A DNA stretch of 42,963 nt from a virus. A program made the translations under genes and the position numbers. The notes under the pieces are model-generated. The model did no database searches, had not been told where the DNA came from, and saw nothing but the letters and a program-made list of their open reading frames with translations. This document shows positions 12,812 through 21,947 of the stretch, in pieces (the stretch's first letter is position 1; the number at the start of each line of letters is the position of its first letter). The stretch is from positions 1 through 42,963 of IMG/VR virus record IMGVR_UViG_3300043787_000124. One strand, 5' to 3'.

Positions 12812-15800
12812 CTAGAACCCGAGCCGGGTGGACACGCCCAGGACCGAACGGCCGTCGTAGGCCGCCGGATTGGTCACGCCCGTCGGCAGCGGGGAGCATA
12901 CGATGGTGTTCGCGGCGTGCGTGAAGCCGAGCGCCGGTGTGACGGTGAGCGTCGCGGTCGTATAGCCCAGCGCGGTCGCGGGCAGCGGCGGCACGACGGT
13001 CACGGTCTCGGCCCGAGGGGTCCCGGGCTCGAAGGTGAGCTGCTGGTTCGGCAGCATCGACTGGTTCAGTTTGTTGACGGCCGCGTCGGGCAGCGCGTTG
13101 ATCGTCACCGAGTTCGACCCGGAATTGGCCGTCGCGTTCAGGGTGGTGTGCAGGGCTGCGAGCAGCCACGGCGAGTCGAGCGCCGCCGGGGACGCCTGGA
13201 TCGTCAGCTGCGCCGAGGGCACCGTCGGGTCGATGCGCCACGACAGGTTCTCCGTGAACGCCTCGATCGACAGCACGTCGGAGCCGAGCGGGCGCCGGTT
13301 GAGCGTCACCAGCTCGTCCAGGTCCAGGCCCAGGCACGCGGCCCAGATCCCCGCGGTGTGCGACGGCTGCACCACGAGCGTCGCGATGCGGTCGTACGGC
13401 TTGCCGGCGCAGTTCACGGTCCACTGGGCGAGGGAGAGCGCCTGGGCGTTCGTCGCCGGGTTGATGGTCTGCTGCATCGACTCCGGGTAGTACGAGTTCA
13501 CCGACCCGGTGTTGATCGCCCCGATGGGGATCGAGTCTGCGCCCGAGGTGCCGTTCGTGCAGTTGAAAAGCGCGATGTTGATCAGTTCGGCGGTGTCGTA
13601 GCCCGGACTGGCGTCGAAGTACGGCACCTCCCCGGCCGCGCCGACCGGCGCCCCCTCGCCGAACACCGCGACCGGGACCGCCTGCGTCTGGCGGTAGGTG
13701 CGGCCGTGGAACACGAACGGCGCGCCCGTGCCGGTGCCCGCGTCCGTGCCGGCGTACATCATGCCGTCCTCGAGCAGCACCACCGGTTGGAGCGCGGCCA
13801 GCGGGCTCGCCCCGGACCAGGGGCCCTGCGACGATCCGAGGCCGCCGGCCGGTCCCATCGTGGACAGGCCGGTGTCGATGGCGGTGGCCCCGGCCCAGCC
13901 GGCCCACGTCAGGTACCGCGCCGCCCGCGCCCCGGTCGTGTCGCCCGAGTACGCGGTCTGGAAGCTGGCCCACATGTCCGCGAACTGCGCCGAGGAGATC
14001 GCGAAGTCGTATTCGGTGACCGGCCCGAGCCAGCCGTTCATGCCCCACTGGACGGGCCCCGACCCGGACGGATACGTGTTGATCAAGGGTGCCCACGGGG
14101 CCCACCAGCAGCCGAGCATGTCCGTCTGATACGAGGTCGCCGAGGGCGCCCGGAAATCCACGCCGCCGGTTGAGATCGTGAACGAATACGTCGCGTCGGT
14201 GTTCGTGTCGCCGATCATCAGCGTGAACGTCTGCCCGTTGGCGCTAAGCGACAGCGCGATGAGTTTCCAGAAGCCGTCGTCCAGCCTGGCCGGGGTGTTG
14301 TTCACCCAGATCTGCTGGGTGATGTGCGTCCCCGCCGCCGACCAGGCCTCGAAAAGGACGTAGGGCGCGGCGTACGTCGCACCGCCCGACGACCAGGTGA
14401 TCGCCTGGTAGGCGCTCAGCGAAATCTGCGGATAGCCGTTCGGCGCCGGGCCGACCAGCGCGAAGGCGCAGCAGCGCAGCAGCGGCGAGCCGTTGTACGG
14501 GGCGCCCGGCTGGTCGAGAGTCGTCTCCACGGCCTCCATCTGCACCGCCATGACCCGCGTCCACGCGGACAGCGGCGGCGGCCCGACCTGCGCCGCCTGC
14601 GACGTCAGGCTCACGCCGCTGGACCACCACAGGCCGTTCGGCCCGAACGAGTCGAAGTCGGCGAGGGCGTTCGTGAGCGCGGTGACGGGCCCGTTCGTCC
14701 CGAAGAACTCGCCGTCGAAGGACGCGCCCGCAGTGGTGTTCCCCTTGTTGCCGGCCTGCACCCAGGTCACCTGGCCGCGCTGTCCGGTCCAGTCCTGCCA
14801 ATACTGCGTGCCCGTCGCATACGCCGGGTCGTTGAGCGGGTACAGGAAATCCGGCTGGTAGCCCAGCAACGTGTTCAGGAAGCAGTCGTTCAGTTTCCCG
14901 CCCGCGAGGATGCCGAGCACGTCCGTCGCGGTGACCCGCACCACGCCGCGGTTGCCGCCGGACAGCGTCACCCCGGCGCCCGAGAACGCCCGCGGCAACG
15001 CGTTCAGCGCCCCCGCCCAGATCCCGTACCAGGTGCCCGGCTGCGTCCACCCGGTCGGCGCCGCGGCCGCCTCCCACTGCAGGCCGTCCGCCTGGAAAGT
15101 CCACGCGGATGACGGGCCCGTCGCGGCCATCGCGACGGCCAGCTCGCCGTACACGGCGCCCGCGGGCGGTTGCCCCGACACCGACACCTCGGTCCACCCC
15201 GCGGTGCCGCTGCCGGTCAGCACCGACGTGGACCCCGTCGTCGTCGACACGGTGCCCCCCGTGTTGTTGAACCATTTGACCGCGGCGGCCATGCTCGGGT
15301 TCGCGCCGGACGTCAGCGACCGGATCTGGATCGACCAGGAGTACGTCGGCGTCGGCGCGGCCGGTGACGGGGTCTGCACCGGCACGTACTGCACGTCGAT
15401 CGCGAAAAACCCGGCCGTCGCGTTCGCGGGCATCGACACCTGGTAGACCTGCGTGCCCTGGTACGCGGTGCCGCTGGCGACGATCGTCGGCGTGGCGAGC
15501 GCGCCGCCGATGTTCATCGCCGCCGGGATCGCGCCCGGTGCGACCGGGGTCGCCTCGCCCGCGGTCGCCTGGTCGCCCGTGAGCAGGTTCTGCGTCTGCG
15601 GGTACTGGGCGCGGATCCGGATCGGCCGGTACAGGTCGATCCCCGAGTACGGCGACGACGCGTTCGAGGGGTCCAGGTAGCCGTCGACGTTGCGGTAGTT
15701 CACGTTCAGCGTCCCGGCCTGGGCCTGGGAGCGCTGGTACTGCTGCCCGCGCTGGCAGGTGTACGCGCCGGCGACGCGGTTGGTCAGGTCGGTCCAAAAA

Positions 15801-15877
15801 GGCTGCGACCCGGACCCGAAGCGCGTGTTGAACGCGGCCTCGTGGACGATGAGCGGCTGCCCCGGAATCCCCGTCAT
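12812..15877 (-). CDS. Large minor tail protein (1021 aa)
   Basis: The N-terminal 100 residues (YRNVDGYLDPSNASSPYSGI, then DLYRPIRIRAQ) are typical of the actinophage minor tail protein encoded next to the tape measure. A long beta-rich middle includes a LamG/concanavalin-like stretch at about residues 340-630 (YPLNDPAYATG, then FTLMIGDTNTDATYSF), suggesting surface or glycan contact. The C-terminal part resembles baseplate-hub segments (INPATNAQALSLAQWTVNCA). The ATG at 15877 overlaps the tape measure stop by 4 bases. Confidence 0.8.
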   Translation of the reverse strand: MTGIPGQPLIVHEAAFNTRFGSGSQPFWTDLTNRVAGAYTCQRGQQYQRSQAQAGTLNVNYRNVDGYLDPSNASSPYSGIDLYRPIRIRAQYPQTQNLLTGDQATAGEATPVAPGAIPAAMNIGGALATPTIVASGTAYQGTQVYQVSMPANATAGFFAIDVQYVPVQTPSPAAPTPTYSWSIQIRSLTSGANPSMAAAVKWFNNTGGTVSTTTGSTSVLTGSGTAGWTEVSVSGQPPAGAVYGELAVAMAATGPSSAWTFQADGLQWEAAAAPTGWTQPGTWYGIWAGALNALPRAFSGAGVTLSGGNRGVVRVTATDVLGILAGGKLNDCFLNTLLGYQPDFLYPLNDPAYATGTQYWQDWTGQRGQVTWVQAGNKGNTTAGASFDGEFFGTNGPVTALTNALADFDSFGPNGLWWSSGVSLTSQAAQVGPPPLSAWTRVMAVQMEAVETTLDQPGAPYNGSPLLRCCAFALVGPAPNGYPQISLSAYQAITWSSGGATYAAPYVLFEAWSAAGTHITQQIWVNNTPARLDDGFWKLIALSLSANGQTFTLMIGDTNTDATYSFTISTGGVDFRAPSATSYQTDMLGCWWAPWAPLINTYPSGSGPVQWGMNGWLGPVTEYDFAISSAQFADMWASFQTAYSGDTTGARAARYLTWAGWAGATAIDTGLSTMGPAGGLGSSQGPWSGASPLAALQPVVLLEDGMMYAGTDAGTGTGAPFVFHGRTYRQTQAVPVAVFGEGAPVGAAGEVPYFDASPGYDTAELINIALFNCTNGTSGADSIPIGAINTGSVNSYYPESMQQTINPATNAQALSLAQWTVNCAGKPYDRIATLVVQPSHTAGIWAACLGLDLDELVTLNRRPLGSDVLSIEAFTENLSWRIDPTVPSAQLTIQASPAALDSPWLLAALHTTLNATANSGSNSVTINALPDAAVNKLNQSMLPNQQLTFEPGTPRAETVTVVPPLPATALGYTTATLTVTPALGFTHAANTIVCSPLPTGVTNPAAYDGRSVLGVSTRLGF

Positions 15878-17952
15878 CGCCCCGCACCGCCCTTCACGCC
15901 GGAGTGGGCCGCCATGGTCACGCCGTTGAGCAGGTTGGAGTCCTGCAACGCGCTCGTGACCACCTGTGCGATCTCCGTCGACGAGGCGACCGAGAACGGC
16001 TGGGACGGGATGTTGATCGTGACGTACACCTGCACGGCGCCCTGGCCGCCGCCGCCGGACTGCGTGGGCGGGGCGTACGCGCCGGGCGACCCCGCGCCGG
16101 GGGATCCGAAACCGCCGCCCGCGGCCGACGCCAGCTGCAAGCCGGCGGCGCCCACCGCGCCGAGGGAGTCGGTGATGCCCAGCGCCAGCCCGGCGCCGAT
16201 CATCTGGCCGTGCTCCTGGAACACCCGCGACGGCGAGAAGATCCCCAGGACGCTGCCGAAGGTGGAGCTGATCCGGTGGCCCAGGTCCTCGATCGGGCCG
16301 AGGACCGCCTGCTCCATCTCCTGGATGCCTTGGATCAAGCCTTGGATCATGGATTCGCCGAAGTTGACCATGTCCTGGATCGCCTGCGGGAAGATCCCGG
16401 TGATCCCGGAGATCATGCCCTCGATCGTGCCGGGCACGTCGCCGGCCATCTGCTCGATGCCGCCGGTGATGTAGCCGCCGACCTGCGAGAAGAAGCTGGT
16501 GACGTCGGACCAGTGCTCGACCAGTTCGTAACCGGCGAGCGCCACGGCCGCGACGCCCGCGATGAGCGGCAGGAACTCCACGACGAGCGACGCGGCCGCC
16601 GCCGCCATGTCCAGCAGCGACACCGACGCGACATCGGCGGCGGCGGCCGAGGCCGCGTCTCCGACGGCCGACTCGTCCGCGGCCGCACCCTCCGCGGTCA
16701 AGGCCGTCGCGGCCGAGGCCGCGGCCCCGGCGTTGCCGGTCAGGGCGCCCGTCAGCCAGTTCACCCCGCTGGCCACCGCGTTGTACGCGTTGATCACGGT
16801 GCCGCTCAGGGCGTTGAGCTCACTCCAGCCCTTCGCGAGCAGTACCGCGGTGGCGATCGCCGTCGTGGCGCCCGGGCCGATGGCGTTCAGGCCGTCCACG
16901 AAGACCTCGATCATCGGCGTGAGCACCTGCACGACCGGCAGGAGCCCGGCGCCGATCTCGCCGACCAGTTCGCCGAGCACGGGGAGCAATTGCCCGATCT
17001 CCGCAGCGAACTGCCTCAGGCCCTGCTGGCCGCCGCCGGCCTCGAACGCCGCCGACATATCCTGGACAAACCCCGCCACGCCCACGAACAGCGGGCCGAG
17101 GTCCGCGCTGATCGACGCGATCAACGGTTCCATCTGCTCGATTGCCGGGACCAGGGCGTCCATGCCGTGGCCGATCGCGTCCGCCAGGCCCTGGCCGAAC
17201 GACTCCGCCGGACCGACCAGGGCCGTGAACAGGCTCTGCATGTCGGGCTCGATGTGCTGCGCCAGGCCCTGGAACTCGCCGACGATCGTGTTGATCGCCG
17301 GCTCGAACGCCTGCGACGCCACCCCGGCCGCGTTGCGGAACGCGTCCTCGATCCGGGTGAACGCGTCCTGCGCGTTGCCCCCCAGATCCGTGATCAGGTA
17401 ACCGACCCCGACGACGGCGGCCGACAAACCGAGGACGCCGGCGCCGGTGAGCATCGCCGCGCCCTCGACGACCCCCATGGTGACGACGAGGCCCTTGAAC
17501 GACTCGCCGAGCCCGTCGACCTTCTCCTTGGTGACCTCGGCGGTCTGTGCCTCCTTGTCGAGTTCCGCAGTGACGGCGGCGAGGTCCGCCGCGGCCTGGT
17601 CCGCGGACGCGCCGAGTTCCTCAGCCGCGGCGGTGAGTTCCTGGATGTCGCCGGCGAGCAGCTCCGCCTCGTACGCGGTGCGGGTGAGGTCCTCGGCGCT
17701 GACCGCCATGGGCTCGCTAATGGCGGCGGCGAGCTCCTCGGCGCTCATGGTCGCCGCGGTCTCGGCGGCGCCGAGCTCCTCGGCGCCGGCGGCCGCGTCG
17801 GTGAGGCCCGCGGCGGTCTCGGGCCCGAACTGCATCGCCGGCGCACTAGCGGCGAACCCCGACATCATGCCCTGCGAGTCCGCGATGGTCGCGGCGAGGC
17901 CGGAGTTGTCGCCGATGATCGTCGCTACGACCGGGTCGATCGGATCCGCCAT
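15874..17952 (-). CDS. Tape measure protein (692 aa)
   Basis: Sets tail length and helps DNA ejection. It is Ala/Gly/Leu-rich with long helical segments (GLTDAAAGAEELGAAETAAT and a Glu/Ala coiled coil to about residue 160), internal hydrophobic stretches (AMLTGAGVLGLSAAVVGVGY, SLVVEFLPLIAGVAAVALAG), and a C-terminal domain with SSTFGSVLGIFSPSRVFQEH. The GIFSPSRVF.EHG motif is characteristic of siphovirus tape measures. It follows the chaperone genes as expected. The length predicts a tail of roughly 100 nm by the usual 1.5 angstrom per residue rule. Confidence 0.92.
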   Translation of the reverse strand: MADPIDPVVATIIGDNSGLAATIADSQGMMSGFAASAPAMQFGPETAAGLTDAAAGAEELGAAETAATMSAEELAAAISEPMAVSAEDLTRTAYEAELLAGDIQELTAAAEELGASADQAAADLAAVTAELDKEAQTAEVTKEKVDGLGESFKGLVVTMGVVEGAAMLTGAGVLGLSAAVVGVGYLITDLGGNAQDAFTRIEDAFRNAAGVASQAFEPAINTIVGEFQGLAQHIEPDMQSLFTALVGPAESFGQGLADAIGHGMDALVPAIEQMEPLIASISADLGPLFVGVAGFVQDMSAAFEAGGGQQGLRQFAAEIGQLLPVLGELVGEIGAGLLPVVQVLTPMIEVFVDGLNAIGPGATTAIATAVLLAKGWSELNALSGTVINAYNAVASGVNWLTGALTGNAGAAASAATALTAEGAAADESAVGDAASAAAADVASVSLLDMAAAAASLVVEFLPLIAGVAAVALAGYELVEHWSDVTSFFSQVGGYITGGIEQMAGDVPGTIEGMISGITGIFPQAIQDMVNFGESMIQGLIQGIQEMEQAVLGPIEDLGHRISSTFGSVLGIFSPSRVFQEHGQMIGAGLALGITDSLGAVGAAGLQLASAAGGGFGSPGAGSPGAYAPPTQSGGGGQGAVQVYVTINIPSQPFSVASSTEIAQVVTSALQDSNLLNGVTMAAHSGVKGGAGR

Positions 17953-17967
17953 CGCCGCACCCCCGGT

Positions 17968-18474
17968 CTATGCGTCGGTGTGCAGGGCGCGGTTCCAGGC
18001 CCAGACGAAGTAGTCGAGGATCTCCTCGCGCGCCCCGTCGACGGCGGGGCGCATGTAGGGGCGCGGCGGGAGGGTGACGCTGTGCGCGAACACGCGGTCG
18101 CCGTCGGCGTCGAGCCAGCTCAGGGCTTTCGCGCGGACGGGGACGATGGTGCCGCCGACTTCTTGGATCCGCCCGTAGATGATCTTCGGTCCGATGCGGG
18201 CCTGGAACACCCCCGGCCCGGTCTGCTGCACCCGCTCCGCGCGGATCGAACGCCGCAACCCGCCGGAGATGAGAGCCGGCGGATAGCCCGGCGGAGAGGG
18301 CGTCCACGTGCCGCGCGGATGCGTGTACTGCGACAGCAGCGCCTGCGCGTCGTTCTGGACGATGCCCGCGCCGCGGTCCACGGCGCCCGCGGTCGCCCGG
18401 GTCAACGCCTCGAAGCGCGCCTGCAACTGCGCGTTCCAGGCGTCGACGCCGCGCACCTCCCAGTGCATCGCCAC
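17968..18474 (-). CDS. HK97 gp10-like tail/neck completion protein (168 aa)
   Basis: The GTG at 18474 follows GGGGGT by 5 bases; an ATG lies two codons later. The pattern fits HK97 gp10-like proteins: RATAGAVDRGAGIVQNDAQA, TPSPPGYPPALISGGLRRSI, IGPKIIYGRIQEVGGTI and the C-terminal PPRPYMRPAVDGAREEI. Such genes usually precede the major tail gene; here it lies between the chaperones and the tape measure, an altered order. Confidence 0.75.
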   Translation of the reverse strand: MAMHWEVRGVDAWNAQLQARFEALTRATAGAVDRGAGIVQNDAQALLSQYTHPRGTWTPSPPGYPPALISGGLRRSIRAERVQQTGPGVFQARIGPKIIYGRIQEVGGTIVPVRAKALSWLDADGDRVFAHSVTLPPRPYMRPAVDGAREEILDYFVWAWNRALHTDA

Positions 18475-18487
18475 GACGCACCCCCGG

Positions 18488-19068
18488 TCACAGGCCGCGG
18501 CGGCGCCGCTCGGCGTCGTAGTGCTCCGTGTACAGGCGCAGCCGCACGCGCAGGAAGTACGGCGTCGCGTCGAGCTGCGGCTTGGTCAGGCCGTGCCTGC
18601 ACAGCGCCCACAGATACGGTTCGGCGAGGTCCCAGTCGGTGACCGGGTAGGTGCCCGGTTCCGGCGGGTTGCCGGCCAGGACGGCCTTTACTCGCTCGAA
18701 CCCGCAGTAGGGGAAGCCGGGTCCTGGAAGGTGTGCTCGTCGAACACCGGGGCGACGTCCACGCCGTTGACCATCCGGTAGGCCGGGCGCACCGCGGCCA
18801 GCAGCTTCGCGAACGAGGCCGCGGGGATGAAACGGAAGCTGGCATCGGTCAGCGGGTAGGACAGGCCCGGGATGGACGTGTTCTTCACCAGGCGTTTGAT
18901 CAGCGCGAGGTGCATTTGGGAGCTGACGTTGCCGGCCGTGATGGCGAGCAGGATCTCGGCGGTGTCGGCGCCGTTCAGCTCGTGGTAGTCCTCCAGGACG
19001 GCCCAGTGGCCGTCGGCGAGGGGGATGGCGCCGGCGGGCAGGCCGGTCGGGTCGGCTGTGTCGGTCAC
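18488..19068 (-). CDS. Tail assembly chaperone, frameshifted long form (gpGT-like)
   Basis: An open frame in the -1 phase runs from within the short chaperone's end to TGA 18488-18490, with no start codon of its own. Its product (YCGFERVKAVLAGNPPEPGT, then TDWDLAEPYLWALCRHGLTK and a basic tail ERRRRGL) can only be made by a -1 frameshift near 18709-18715 (minus strand TTCCCCT). The total is about 193 residues. The long form normally recruits the major tail protein to the tape measure. The slip site is not a textbook X-XXY-YYZ heptamer; slippage of CCT to CCC is the simplest reading. Confidence 0.7.
18688..19068 (-). CDS. Tail assembly chaperone, short form (gpG-like, 126 aa)
   Basis: Lies between the major tail protein and the tape measure, the standard position. 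The start is GTG/ATG-type codon at 19068 (MTDTADPTGLPAGAIPLADG). It is helical and acidic, with EILLAITAGNVSSQMHLALI and SFRFIPAASFAKLLAAVRPA. It terminates at 18688 with TAA just past the presumed slip site. It coats the tape measure during tail assembly together with the longer frameshift product. Confidence 0.8.
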   Translation of the reverse strand: MTDTADPTGLPAGAIPLADGHWAVLEDYHELNGADTAEILLAITAGNVSSQMHLALIKRLVKNTSIPGLSYPLTDASFRFIPAASFAKLLAAVRPAYRMVNGVDVAPVFDEHTFQDPASPTAGSSE

Positions 19069-19090
19069 GGGTCTTCGGGTCCTTACGGGT

Positions 19091-20107
19091 CTAGACGTAT
19101 GCGCCGTTGACGGCGTTTGTGAGGGTGAACTTCGCCGGGCACTGGCCGCCGGACGCGCCGACGTTGGTCGTGTTGGCGACGAACTCGCCGCTGGTGCTCC
19201 ACTTCACGATCTTGCCGCCGTAGTTCGGTTTGGCGACCTGGAACGCCGTGAGCAGCGCGTCGATCTGGAGTGCGATCTGCGTGGCGCCCGAGCCGACGTT
19301 CCAGACGAACTGGGTCTGCGGCTGCGAATTGTTGATCATGTCGCTGTAGATGGCCTCGTTCGTGGTGATGAACACCAGGTCGGAGAACGACACCGTCAGG
19401 GCGCCGCGCACCATCGCGTAAGGGTTCTGCGTGGTCGCGCTGCCGTACTCCGGGCTGACCTCACGCTTGATCGTGATCTTCCCGGACTGGCACGTCGTGA
19501 TCGGCGCACCGACCGCCGTACCGCCCAGGCCCATCGCGATCTGCCACGACGGGATCGGCTTGACCGTCGACTGGGCGTCCACCGGCAGCGACGCCGCCGC
19601 CGTCGACGCCCACGAGTTCGCCTTCCCGGACCAGGTCAGCCACTTCTTCGCCACGTCCCACGCGATCGTGACCTCGGAGAACACCGACGCGGTGAACAGC
19701 CGGGAGCCGGATGTGGTGGTCGGCCCGTAGTACTGCTCGAACGTGTGCGTGGTCGGCTGCCCGACCGCGGTGTTCAGCAGCGCGAACGCGTTGGTGTACG
19801 GCGCCGCCCCCCCGGTGACCACCAGGTCGCCCATAATGTTGCCGAGCACGACCCCGAAACTGTCGCAGTACACCGGGGACTCCGGGAAGGTCAGCTCACC
19901 GAGGGTCACACCCGGCTGCACCCCGAACGGCCCCGTCGTCATGACACCCCGAAGCGACATGTCCTCGAGCCACGTGACCTTGTCGTTCCACTCCAGCGGC
20001 TTCTCCAGGCCGAGCGTGCCGGTCATCGGCACCGGCACACCCGGGGTGGCCTCCCTCGCCCAGCCGCAGAATACGTTCGGTACCGGGTAGACGGTCGGTC
20101 CAGCCAT
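19091..20107 (-). CDS. Major tail protein (338 aa)
   Basis: Forms the tail tube. The start is ATG 20107. The N-terminal WAREATPGVPVPMTGTLGLE and the repeated beta strands (WLEDMSLRGVMTTGPFGVQP, SDLVFITTNEAIYSDMINNS) are typical of Streptomyces siphophage tube proteins. Its place just upstream of the chaperone pair confirms the call. At 338 residues it is somewhat longer than the common 200-300; the final 60 residues may form an extra surface domain. Confidence 0.85.
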   Translation of the reverse strand: MAGPTVYPVPNVFCGWAREATPGVPVPMTGTLGLEKPLEWNDKVTWLEDMSLRGVMTTGPFGVQPGVTLGELTFPESPVYCDSFGVVLGNIMGDLVVTGGAAPYTNAFALLNTAVGQPTTHTFEQYYGPTTTSGSRLFTASVFSEVTIAWDVAKKWLTWSGKANSWASTAAASLPVDAQSTVKPIPSWQIAMGLGGTAVGAPITTCQSGKITIKREVSPEYGSATTQNPYAMVRGALTVSFSDLVFITTNEAIYSDMINNSQPQTQFVWNVGSGATQIALQIDALLTAFQVAKPNYGGKIVKWSTSGEFVANTTNVGASGGQCPAKFTLTNAVNGAYV

Positions 20108-20110
20108 GGC

Positions 20111-20518
20111 CTACGCCTCCTCGGTCTTCTCGGCCGCGGCCAGGGCGGCTTCCGCTTGGGCGGCCTGCTCGCGCATCGCGGCACCCGCGGCCACCGCCTC
20201 CTCGAGGCCGTCCGCCGCCTCGAGCTGGAACGGCACCGGGGCGCCGGAGCGAGGGTCGTCGTCCGGGTAGTGCGTGACGGGCTTGTCCGTGGGCTGCCAG
20301 CGCCCGTCGGTCGGCGTCCAGTCCAGCTCGTGCACGCTGCCCTGCACCGCGGTCACCGGCGGCAGGCCGCGCGGGGTGTAGACGTGCGGCTGCTCGTCGA
20401 GGAACTCGAACACGGCGCCGACGTCGACCGGCTCAGTCGCCGCCTCGTCCGGTGCCAGCGTGGGTTCCGATGGCGGCGCCGCGGCCGCCGAGGCGCTCGA
20501 AGCGCGCTGCCCTGCCAT
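20111..20518 (-). CDS. Hypothetical tail-region protein (135 aa)
   Basis: GGGAG lies 6 bases before ATG 20518; a longer start at 20548 would lie inside the upstream gene and is rejected. Low-complexity Ala/Pro/Glu-rich ends flank a central region VGAVFEFLDEQPHVYTPRGL and DWTPTDGRWQPTDKPVTHYP. The C-terminus is a coiled coil (AAGAAMREQAAQAEAALAAA). Position between tail terminator and major tail protein suggests a virion or assembly role. Confidence 0.65.
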   Translation of the reverse strand: MAGQRASSASAAAAPPSEPTLAPDEAATEPVDVGAVFEFLDEQPHVYTPRGLPPVTAVQGSVHELDWTPTDGRWQPTDKPVTHYPDDDPRSGAPVPFQLEAADGLEEAVAAGAAMREQAAQAEAALAAAEKTEEA

Positions 20519-20528
20519 CGATGGCTCC

Positions 20529-21029
20529 CTACGCGTTGATGACTTCATCGACTTCGAACGTGATCGTCGCCTCGGCCTGCATCGTGCCGCCGTTGAGCGC
20601 GACCGGTTCGTCGTTCTGCTGGTCGATTCCGATGTACTCGCCGACCGACACGAACAGGTCGGGGCGACCCGCGACCCGCGCGCCGGCCTCGAGCTGGCTC
20701 GTGACGTCCGCCGTGACGTCGTCGAACTGGTCCTGCGCGTCGAGCCACCCGGAGGGGTCCGTCGAGCGGAAGAACAGCACGAGCCGCACCGTCGCGACGA
20801 CGTTCTTCTGACCGGTCGGCGCGCCGTTCGCCAGCGGGTTACCGCCGGCGATCCGGTCGCGCCGGTAGCGCGGCACGAGGATCCAGCCCTGGCACATGTG
20901 CGTCGGGTCCGACTGGTGCTGCTCCCACGGGACCTCGTACAAGGGCCCCGGGTGCACGCGGTCCAGGCCCTTGATCTCGGCGGCGTTCAGCCAGTCCGCG
21001 AGCGCGTGCCGGACTGCCTTGCGGGTCAC
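20529..21029 (-). CDS. Tail terminator-like protein (166 aa)
   Basis: The GTG start at 21029 overlaps the connector stop. The layout (helix KAVRHALADWLNAAEIKGLD, YEVPWEQHQSD, strands VVATVRLVLFFRSTDPSGWL, then TMQAEATITFEVDEV) matches tail-completion/terminator proteins that cap the tube at the neck. Position before the major tail gene agrees. The assignment is by pattern and synteny. Confidence 0.65.
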   Translation of the reverse strand: MTRKAVRHALADWLNAAEIKGLDRVHPGPLYEVPWEQHQSDPTHMCQGWILVPRYRRDRIAGGNPLANGAPTGQKNVVATVRLVLFFRSTDPSGWLDAQDQFDDVTADVTSQLEAGARVAGRPDLFVSVGEYIGIDQQNDEPVALNGGTMQAEATITFEVDEVINA

Positions 21030-21937
21030 GACCGGCCGCCGACGGCCACGTAGTCGCCGTCCTCGAGGATCTTCTGCGCGGCCTCGATGTCGTCCGCGGC
21101 GCCGAACGGATCTTTCGAGTCCTTGGTGCCGGTGGTGCCGGCGACGAGGGCCCCGGCGCCGCGGCGCTTGACCAGCGCGGTGACGATCAGCTCGACGGCG
21201 TGCTCGGCGTCCGCGGGCAGCGCGGTGGTCCCGGCGCCGGTCTGGTGCGTGTTGGCCAGCGCGGCGACCGGGATGGTCGTACCGGTCGGTGGTCCGGTGA
21301 CGGTCAGGATTTCGCGGTTCGCGCCGTCCTCGATGCGCAGCTGCGGCCCGACCTGGTAGACGCCGGTCGCGTTTTTCACCGTGATCGACGTCGCACCCGC
21401 CGCAGCCGGAGCGGCGAGGGTGGTGACGGGCCAGCCGTTGCCGTACGTCCACCGGGCGTACGACGGGATCGGCGCCTGCGCAGCACCGAAAGACCCGAAC
21501 TCGATCGGCCCGGACGAGGAGACGAGCGGCCCGCTGCCGAAGTTCTGTGTGATCACGATGCGTTTCGGTTCGACCTCCACCGACGCCAGCGACGACACCT
21601 CCGTCAGAGTGCCCGGGTCGACGCCCGTCCACAGGTCGGTGACTTCGAGGATCGGGAAGAACCGCGGGTGGATCAGCAGCCTGCCCCACCGGTCGACCTC
21701 GAGCTCGTCCTGCTCCGTGTCGACCGTGGCGTACAGCAGCTGATGGCAGATCCCGTACACGATCGTCGACGCGTCCAGGATCAGCTTCGCGAGCGCCGCC
21801 TCCTGGTCCGCCGGGCTGCCGCGGGCCACCAACGAGTCGCAGTTCACCGGCGTCTGCGCGGCCCGGAACTGCGCGGTGGTGATGTACGGGATGTGAACGA
21901 TCGGGCTCGTGTTCGTCGCGACCGCAGTCAACGCCAC
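21026..21937 (-). CDS. Head-tail connector/adaptor (303 aa)
   Basis: GTG 21937 follows GGGGTGG. The N-terminal helical part (PADQEAALAKLILDASTIVY, then GICHQLL) and the strand-rich DRWGRLLIHPRFFPILEVTD resemble gp6-type head-completion adaptors. An added Thr/Gly-rich beta domain (AAAGATSITVKNATGVYQVG) interrupts the fold, and a last helical block (AEHAVELIVTALVKRRGAGA) ends the protein. It is longer than typical adaptors because of the insert. Confidence 0.65.
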   Translation of the reverse strand: MALTAVATNTSPIVHIPYITTAQFRAAQTPVNCDSLVARGSPADQEAALAKLILDASTIVYGICHQLLYATVDTEQDELEVDRWGRLLIHPRFFPILEVTDLWTGVDPGTLTEVSSLASVEVEPKRIVITQNFGSGPLVSSSGPIEFGSFGAAQAPIPSYARWTYGNGWPVTTLAAPAAAGATSITVKNATGVYQVGPQLRIEDGANREILTVTGPPTGTTIPVAALANTHQTGAGTTALPADAEHAVELIVTALVKRRGAGALVAGTTGTKDSKDPFGAADDIEAAQKILEDGDYVAVGGRS

Positions 21938-21947
21938 GCGGCCACCC

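Noticed and set aside
20519-20548. Upstream start (20548) for the 20111-20518 gene
   Set aside because: It would lie within the tail-terminator coding region and has no ribosome site; ATG 20518 has GGGAG at 6 bases.
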